From Vibrio splendidus (GTDB lineage Bacteria; Pseudomonadota; Gammaproteobacteria; Enterobacterales; Vibrionaceae): a DNA stretch of 64,000 nucleotides. The notes beneath the pieces were generated by a model. That model was not told where the DNA came from. It was given only the letters and a program-made list of their open reading frames with translations, and made no database searches. Location: the NCBI RefSeq assembly GCF_001557875.1, contig NZ_LNRF01000003.1, forward strand, positions 1 through 64,000, in the 5' to 3' direction. Below are positions 59,398-64,000 of the stretch, in pieces; within the stretch, counting starts at the first letter, position 1; every line of letters begins with the position of its first letter. The translations under genes were made by a program, and so were the position numbers.

Positions 59398-60081
59398 ATG
59401 AAAAAAAACAAAACAGTCACAACTGAAGATATCCTTCTTAAACTATGCCAATCAGTCTCAAGCGTACTTACTTCAGCGACGGCTTCTCAGGTGTCCTATT
59501 CAGCCATGGTTCAAAAGATCAACAAAACAAGCCTAAAGCCAGACTTTGGTTGCTTCGTTCTGTTTGACGGCGGCTTTTCTGGTCTTGTTGTTATCAATTT
59601 TACGTCCAAAGCAGCGCTAGAGATCTACACCAATTACATGCGCAATATGGGCATGCCTGAAAACGAGCTCGCTGTGCTTCATACTTCAGACGAAGTGGGT
59701 GATGTATTGGGTGAGTTGATGAACCAATTGGTTGGCGACTTCACCAATAAAATCCGCAAAGAGCTGCAAACCAACATCACACAAAACCAACCGAAAATGC
59801 TGGCTCTGAACAAGCAAGTTAACCTTTCTGTTGATACTAATCTCGATCGTCCACAAGCTCGTCGTGTTACTTTCTCTACCGCTAATAACAACATTTTCTA
59901 CCTTGAGCTTGCGATGGATAAGACCGAATTCATTCAATTGGAAGAATTTGAAATCGCGGAAGACGAATGTCCAGACAGCATTCTTGAAGCGACTCAGAAA
60001 AAAATGCAAGAAGCGAACAAGCCAGCTCAAAGCTCAGGCAATGATTCTGCAGCAGATCTACTCGATGAACTGGGTATCTAG
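59398..60081 (+). CDS. DUF3334 family protein, CheX-like (227 aa)
   Basis: A cytoplasmic protein with a CheC/CheX-like core. The segment DEVGDVLGELMNQLVGDFTNKIRKEL (about residues 100-125) carries the E-x2-N-x3-G pattern found in the CheY-P phosphatases CheX and FliY. The C-terminal 25 residues are acidic and end in LLDELGI. There is no chemotaxis gene nearby, so a free-standing signalling or c-di-GMP-linked role is only a guess. The DUF name is recalled, not searched. Confidence 0.75.
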   Translation: MKKNKTVTTEDILLKLCQSVSSVLTSATASQVSYSAMVQKINKTSLKPDFGCFVLFDGGFSGLVVINFTSKAALEIYTNYMRNMGMPENELAVLHTSDEVGDVLGELMNQLVGDFTNKIRKELQTNITQNQPKMLALNKQVNLSVDTNLDRPQARRVTFSTANNNIFYLELAMDKTEFIQLEEFEIAEDECPDSILEATQKKMQEANKPAQSSGNDSAADLLDELGI

Positions 60082-60120
60082 ATTACTAATACTCTAGTTA
60101 ATCAGGAAAATCGTGTCACT

Positions 60121-60147
60121 AACGCCATCAATACGCTTGATGGCGTT
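60121..60147 (+). terminator. Rho-independent terminator of the DUF3334 gene
   Basis: AACGCCATCAA and TTGATGGCGTT form an 11-bp stem around TACGC, followed by TTTGTTTTTG. Confidence 0.93.
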
Positions 60148-60290
60148 TTTGTTTTTGTCGCCAACTCGGCTCATGCAATCCAATGTTCACCACCTCCCTT
60201 GTTCATCAAACCAGTTTTGCCTTTCTGTTACCCGCGAAAACATGTAAAATGTTGGACTTTTAAAAATTTGCGGTACTGATTAAATTGTCG

Positions 60291-60980
60291 ATGGATAAGA
60301 AAAAAGCCCTAAAGAAAATTGCCAAGTGTCTTGAGCTTGGAAATTCTGCGAACGTCAATGAAGCTGCCAATGCGATAAAAATGGCGCATAACTTGATGCT
60401 GAAATATGGTCTCGAAAAAGACGATATTGAATTTATCAAGATGGGGAAAACTCAGTCCAGTCACCTGTTACCTGCAAATATCAGTTCTACATTGCTGCGT
60501 GTTATTCGCGGTATCAACACCAAATTTGGCGTAGAAGCCGTGTTACTGAATCACAAAGGCCTTAAGCGTGTTGAGTTCATTGGTGAAGCCGACCGCGCGA
60601 TCTTCGCAGCCTTTGCGTTCGATATTATTTATCGCGAACTGAATGAGCACACAGGCCAATTCAGAAATAGCTTTGCTGGCTCTGGCACAGGCTCATTAGA
60701 AGTGACACGCCGCGTGAACTCGTTTGTTTCAGGTTGGGTTGAAGGTGCGCTTGAAAAGCTACCAACCATTACTCCAGACGACGAATCAAACAACAAGATC
60801 AATAACTACATTGATAAAGAATTCAAAAATATCGACCGTGAGACCTTCAAGCAGCAACTGAGAGAAGCGATGAAAAACCTCACCGCCGATTATGAAGTTG
60901 GTTTGAAGAAAGGTCGTAAATTGTCTGTTAATCGACCAGTTGGCGGTACCCAGGCAGCTAAAAAGATAACTAAATCATAG
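60291..60980 (+). CDS. DUF2786 domain protein (229 aa)
   Basis: The N-terminal KKALKKIAKCLELGNSANVNEAANAIKMAHNLMLKYGL (about residues 3-40) matches the DUF2786 helical domain found in bacterial and phage proteins of unknown role. The rest is a basic, mixed alpha/beta region ending KKITKS. No clear Shine-Dalgarno lies before the ATG at 60291; a TTG six bases earlier is an alternative. Such domains often occur in mobile-element proteins, but no phage genes are near. Confidence 0.75.
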   Translation: MDKKKALKKIAKCLELGNSANVNEAANAIKMAHNLMLKYGLEKDDIEFIKMGKTQSSHLLPANISSTLLRVIRGINTKFGVEAVLLNHKGLKRVEFIGEADRAIFAAFAFDIIYRELNEHTGQFRNSFAGSGTGSLEVTRRVNSFVSGWVEGALEKLPTITPDDESNNKINNYIDKEFKNIDRETFKQQLREAMKNLTADYEVGLKKGRKLSVNRPVGGTQAAKKITKS

Positions 60981-61093
60981 AGCCACTTTACATTACTTCG
61001 ACGTATTGATAAAAACCATCAATAAGATTTACAGGACTATGTTTGTCACTCGGATTCATTCGTTTGACAGAAGTACATGATGGAGAAAATACG

Positions 61094-61759
61094 TTGAAAA
61101 AAATCACACTAGCCCTAGCGCTTACTATCGCTTTAACGGGTTGTCAGGCAACTCAACGCCAAAACGCGACAACTGGCGAATCTGAGACTAACTCTGCAAC
61201 TCAAGGCGCTCTAATTGGTGCACTTGCTGGTGCCGTTGCTGGTGCTGCAACTGGTGACTCAAAAGACCGTGGTAAACGTGCACTTATTGGCGCGGCAGGT
61301 GGTGCGGCTGTTGGCGGTGGTATTGGTTACTACTTTGACCGACAAGAAGCAGCCCTTCGTGAAGAGCTAATGAATTCAGGCGTTCAAGTTGAACGCGTCG
61401 GTGAGAACCAACTTCTACTTCGCCTAGAAAACGGCATCGGTTTTGATTCTGGCTCTTACGCTTTGGAATCAAGCATTCACAACACCCTTCGCGGCGTTGC
61501 TCGCATCCTAGTTGAATACCCAGACACTAGCCTAGTGATTGAAGGTCATACTGACAGCACTGGCAGCGAATCGACGAACCAAATTCTTTCTGAGCGTCGT
61601 GCTGAATCTGTTCGTGCATTCTTGATCTCTCAAGACGTTGCTGCAGGTCGTGCTATTGCTCGTGGTAACGGTGAGCGTTACCCTCTATGTGACAACAATA
61701 CCTCTCAAGGTCGTGCTTGTAACCGTCGCGTAGAAATTCAAATCTTGCCGCTTAAGTAG
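61094..61759 (+). CDS. OmpA-family lipoprotein with glycine zipper (221 aa)
   Basis: It begins at TTG with GGAG 8 nt upstream. The signal peptide ends in a lipobox LTGC (Cys17), so it is an outer-membrane or periplasmic lipoprotein. A Gly/Ala-rich glycine-zipper segment (about residues 36-78, GALIGALAGAVAGAATG) is followed by a peptidoglycan-binding OmpA domain with IEGHTDSTGSESTNQILSERRA. It resembles YiaD-type lipoproteins, which anchor the outer membrane to peptidoglycan. A longer upstream frame from 61043 is not supported by a ribosome site. Confidence 0.9.
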   Translation: MKKITLALALTIALTGCQATQRQNATTGESETNSATQGALIGALAGAVAGAATGDSKDRGKRALIGAAGGAAVGGGIGYYFDRQEAALREELMNSGVQVERVGENQLLLRLENGIGFDSGSYALESSIHNTLRGVARILVEYPDTSLVIEGHTDSTGSESTNQILSERRAESVRAFLISQDVAAGRAIARGNGERYPLCDNNTSQGRACNRRVEIQILPLK

Positions 61760-61766
61760 CACGATT

Positions 61767-61900
61767 AAAGCCCAGTCCATCTTTATCTATTGAATTAACC
61801 TCTATATAGTTGTTTATCAGTTATGTTACTCAATTAACGTAATACTAATAACCAACAACCATAAAGCGTATTCATACTGACATATCGACTCTGGGCTTTT
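61767..61900 (+). repeat. Widely spaced inverted repeat AAAGCCCAG / CTGGGCTTT
   Basis: A 9-base arm at 61767-61775 is matched by its complement at 61891-61899, followed by a T run (TTTT). The 115-base spacer is AT-rich. It would be an unusual terminator with a long loop, or it may be a terminator separated by an insertion. It lies between the OmpA-type lipoprotein and the Sel1-J gene. Confidence 0.5.
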
Positions 61901-61916
61901 TTACGAGACTTATCTT

Positions 61917-63017
61917 TTGCTTATCCTATCCAACTTTTTGTCATCGTCACTGCTTAGAACTCTATTTCTAGCCCTCATCTTTTCCACGATACAGTTGTCC
62001 ATACCACATTTCGTGCACGCTGCAAGTAATGATGAGTTTTCGCTAGAATCACAATCTCAAGATCCCATTTCTCAATACCAATTAGCTCAAGCTTATGAAT
62101 CGGGTGTCGACGTCCCTCTTAGCACCAGTGATGCATTGTATTGGTACACGCAATCAGCAGAAAGCGGTAACCCAAACGCGCAATTTAGACTGGGTGAATG
62201 GTACTTGGCAGGCACAGGTGTTGAACAAAGTAACAAGCTTGCTTTGGAATGGTTTATTAAAGCAGCGTTGCAAGGTAACCAGCGCGCGCCTATCGAGGTC
62301 GCCAAACTCTACGAATCCTCGCTAGAACAAGACCTCCTTCAACCATTAGATAAAGCGCAGCTATGGTATGAAGCAGCCTTAAAAGATAATCCACAAGCAG
62401 AAGATGGTTACAACCGTATTTTGGAAGCGCAATTCAACCAGCAACGTGCAAAGCAGATCTCTTCGATTGAGAAGCTTAACGACAACGTCAAAACTGAAAC
62501 CAGCACGAATCAAGGGCTATCTAGTCAAGAGCGAGCAAGCACTCTCCCTTCGGCTCTGCCATACGAAGAGCAGACGACACGTTCTAACCTAACGTATTCA
62601 GACTATCTGATTGGCACAGCCTTGGCCGTGTTGATTTCAATTATCAGTATCATTGCAACTCTCGTTATCTCAAGAAAAAGACAAACTCTAAAGTCGGGTG
62701 ATTCGCGACAGCAACAACAATCACTGGAAGCGCAGCTTAGCTCGAAGGACCTTACGATTAAGCAGCAAAAACGACAATTGCACACTATGTTCCACGAATT
62801 GAAGAAGCAGAAAAACAGTAAAGGTCTGAGTAATTTGCAGGTGGCCTGCGCGCTATTTGGCTACACACCTAGCTCAATCCCTGATCAAAAAAGCATCAAG
62901 ACCCGATACAAACAGCTATCAAAGATCTACCATCCAGATGGTCACGGATGTGACGAAGAAATGAAACGTTTGAACAATGCGCTAAAAACCATCTTACAAA
63001 ATGTTACAAAACCGTAA
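61917..63017 (+). CDS. Sel1-repeat, membrane and J-domain protein (about 366 aa)
   Basis: N-terminal hydrophobic signal (LRTLFLALIFSTIQLSI, cut near VHAAS), then two or three Sel1-like repeats (residues about 50-145: QYQLAQAYESG, DALYWYTQSAESGNPNAQFRLGEWYLAGTG, ALEWFIKAALQGN). A transmembrane segment lies at about 228-250 (YLIGTALAVLISIISIIATLVIS). The cytoplasmic end is a J domain with HPD at 339-341 (IYHPDGHG). Topology: Sel1 part periplasmic, J domain inside, so it could recruit DnaK to the membrane. The TTG start at 61917 lacks a strong ribosome site; the true start could be a little downstream. Function unknown. Confidence 0.75.
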   Translation: MLILSNFLSSSLLRTLFLALIFSTIQLSIPHFVHAASNDEFSLESQSQDPISQYQLAQAYESGVDVPLSTSDALYWYTQSAESGNPNAQFRLGEWYLAGTGVEQSNKLALEWFIKAALQGNQRAPIEVAKLYESSLEQDLLQPLDKAQLWYEAALKDNPQAEDGYNRILEAQFNQQRAKQISSIEKLNDNVKTETSTNQGLSSQERASTLPSALPYEEQTTRSNLTYSDYLIGTALAVLISIISIIATLVISRKRQTLKSGDSRQQQQSLEAQLSSKDLTIKQQKRQLHTMFHELKKQKNSKGLSNLQVACALFGYTPSSIPDQKSIKTRYKQLSKIYHPDGHGCDEEMKRLNNALKTILQNVTKP

Positions 63018-63182
63018 ACAAACACACATCTTCATTTTCCTAGATCCCAAAGATATCGATTTTATTGGTGTTGCAATCGATCCCCCTCTCAAAAACGGGT
63101 AACAAACTATTAACTAATGGGTCTTACTTGTGTCATAATTTGCGCCGAAAATACACCTGACTTAAACAGGTGAGGAGAGAAT

Positions 63183-63371
63183 ATGTTCACAATAGAAGGC
63201 GTTTGTGATTGGTGCAAAAAGCCAAGCCTAGTTAAAAAGCACGACTACCTAGATGGTAAGTGTCATCATGCATGTAAAGAGTGCAATGATATTGCAACCA
63301 TTGATGTTCGCCAGTTCAATATTGGTGAAATGGAAATGAGAGCAAAACTCTCCCAAGCGACATTGAGATAA
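63183..63371 (+). CDS. Small CxxC zinc-ribbon-like protein (62 aa)
   Basis: The cysteine pattern CDWCKKPS...CHHACKECND gives two CxxC pairs (residues about 8-11 and 32-35), as in a small zinc ribbon. No other domain fits in 62 residues. AGGAGAG lies 5 nt before the ATG and a terminator follows. It may be a nucleic-acid or protein-interaction module. I do not recognise it. Confidence 0.75.
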   Translation: MFTIEGVCDWCKKPSLVKKHDYLDGKCHHACKECNDIATIDVRQFNIGEMEMRAKLSQATLR

Positions 63372-63391
63372 GCAACACCGTGAAATATAGG

Positions 63392-63414
63392 AAAGCGCCT
63401 AAGGCGCTTTTTTT
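63392..63414 (+). terminator. Rho-independent terminator of the small CxxC gene
   Basis: AAAGCGCC and GGCGCTTT form an 8-9 bp stem with a tiny loop, followed by TTTTG. It lies 20 bases past the stop. Confidence 0.92.
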
Positions 63415-63434
63415 GTGCCTGTGGTTTTAGATCT

Positions 63435-63464
63435 TCTCTATCTCTATCTCTATCTCTATCTCTA
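63435..63464 (+). repeat. Five tandem copies of TCTCTA
   Basis: Five perfect hexanucleotide copies, 30 bases, adjoin and overlap by two bases the left arm of the 19-bp inverted repeat. Short tandem repeats of this length can slip and vary in copy number. No gene is read through it. Confidence 0.9.
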
Positions 63465-63515
63465 TACAGGTGTATACAGTACTTTTCTGTCAAAACTACT
63501 GTATACACCTGTATA
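63463..63515. repeat. Perfect 19-bp inverted repeat, 15-base spacer
   Basis: TATACAGGTGTATACAGTA at 63463-63481 is the exact reverse complement of 63497-63515. The spacer is CTTTTCTGTCAAAAC. The right arm and the five bases before it share a 17-base string with the LexA-box region at 63670. It is a potential stem-loop or a pair of operator sites. Confidence 0.92.
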
Positions 63516-63676
63516 AAGCTCACATTTTTTTCAACTTATAAGACAAAACAGCAAATTCATTCAAATTTAATTTATCACATAATTTCAATGACTTAATTGT
63601 ATTTCATTCATAACCTCACACGGAATCGTCCAATAATCCCGCAAAAAACGCTTGATCTTATAAGCAACTAAAACTA

Positions 63677-63692
63677 CTGTATACACATACAG
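63677..63692 (+). promoter_or_regulatory. LexA (SOS) box
   Basis: CTGTATACACATACAG fits the gammaproteobacterial LexA consensus CTG-N10-CAG exactly, 22 bases before the start of the sulA-like gene. A TATATA stretch nearby may serve as the -10 region. The gene is therefore likely induced by DNA damage. Confidence 0.9.
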
Positions 63693-63713
63693 CATGTATA
63701 TAAGGACAGCAAA

Positions 63714-64000
63714 ATGATTCAAGCACACGTTAAAGCACAACACTCTAGCCCGCTAGTTCACTGCGCATTTACATCAGTTTCTCGTAAAAGCACAAATTCA
63801 AACGAGGAAGCGTTGTTTGCAAGAATGGCGTTGCTGTCCAATCAACATCAGTGGTTACTGTTTACGGCTCAAACACCAAGACCATCGGCTAAGCAGCTTA
63901 AGCAACATAATGTTTGCTGCGACCGCGTTATTCATATGAAAGCCTCTCATCAAATGACTGAAGTAGAGACCGTCGAGAAAGCAATCCGCTCTAAGAATGC
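63714..64000 (+). CDS. sulA: SulA-like SOS cell-division inhibitor, partial (95+ codons)
   Basis: The visible 95 residues match the SulA family: NEEALFARMALLSNQHQWLLFTAQTPRPSAKQL, then HMKASHQMTEVETVEKAIRS. SulA binds FtsZ and stops septation during SOS. A perfect LexA box and AAGGA ribosome site precede the ATG. The C-terminus is outside the window. Confidence 0.85.
   Translation, partial: MIQAHVKAQHSSPLVHCAFTSVSRKSTNSNEEALFARMALLSNQHQWLLFTAQTPRPSAKQLKQHNVCCDRVIHMKASHQMTEVETVEKAIRSKN

Larger units (their letters stand above)
63372..63713. promoter_or_regulatory. Repeat-rich region upstream of the sulA-like gene
   Basis: About 340 bases without a gene. From left to right: a strong terminator (63392-63414), five TCTCTA hexanucleotides (63435-63464), a 19-bp inverted repeat (63463-63515), an AT-rich stretch and the LexA box (63677-63692) with AAGGA ribosome site at 63702-63706. 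Separate entries give details. Confidence 0.6.

Noticed and set aside
63499..63514. A second full LexA box in the inverted repeat
   Set aside because: CTG-N10 is followed by TAT rather than CAG, so only a half site matches the consensus.

Overview
The window looks like a chromosomal segment of a marine Vibrio, possibly of the Splendidus type. This rests on recognisable protein families (biosynthetic speA/speB, thrS-infC-rpmI-rplT, a hut operon, a LapA-like giant adhesin, DUF3581 and DUF3334 proteins), moderate G+C and the Vibrio-like IS. No database search was run. In V. cholerae the tnaA and thrS-infC-rplT loci lie on chromosome II, so a secondary-chromosome origin is plausible but is an inference.

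Layout: 1-1.8 kb, the end of an IS5-family element inserted into a tryptophanase gene (tnaA), with a probable tnaC leader peptide upstream. 1.8-4.6 kb, two overlapping membrane-linked GTPase genes. 4.8-6.1 kb, an MsrA-like reductase and a secreted WYPNG-repeat protein. 6.3-26.7 kb, one uninterrupted minus-strand gene for a type I secreted, LapA-like adhesin of about 6,794 residues. It has an N-terminal retention module with a TAAG cleavage motif, a long repeat array and C-terminal RTX repeats. 27.4-30.2 kb, speB-speA (arginine to agmatine to putrescine). 30.8-32.8 kb, an aldehyde dehydrogenase and its TetR regulator. 33.3-36.2 kb, an ABC-F ATPase and a leucine-rich-repeat protein kinase. 36.4-40.6 kb, yqfB and the translation cluster thrS-infC-rpmI-rplT, with infC starting at AUU.

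41.1-46.9 kb is a more AT-rich catabolic module: a GMC oxidoreductase divergent from a three-gene TRAP transporter and an IclR regulator. 47.2-48 kb is a Spo0M-like protein. 48.1-54.5 kb is the complete histidine-degradation operon hutC-I-G-U-H, with two matching palindromes that are probable HutC operators. 54.7-63.4 kb holds DUF3581, a small membrane methyltransferase, ydiJ, a CheX-like DUF3334 protein, DUF2786, an OmpA-type lipoprotein, a Sel1-TM-J-domain protein and a small CxxC protein. The window ends in a sulA-like SOS division inhibitor behind a perfect LexA box, preceded by a hexanucleotide tandem repeat and a 19-bp inverted repeat.

The most notable structures are the higher-order (three-unit, about 2.45 kb) periodicity inside the adhesin, the IS-truncated tnaA with an intact leader candidate, the hutC operator pair, and the repeat-rich SOS upstream region. 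I found no CRISPR array, tRNA or rRNA.
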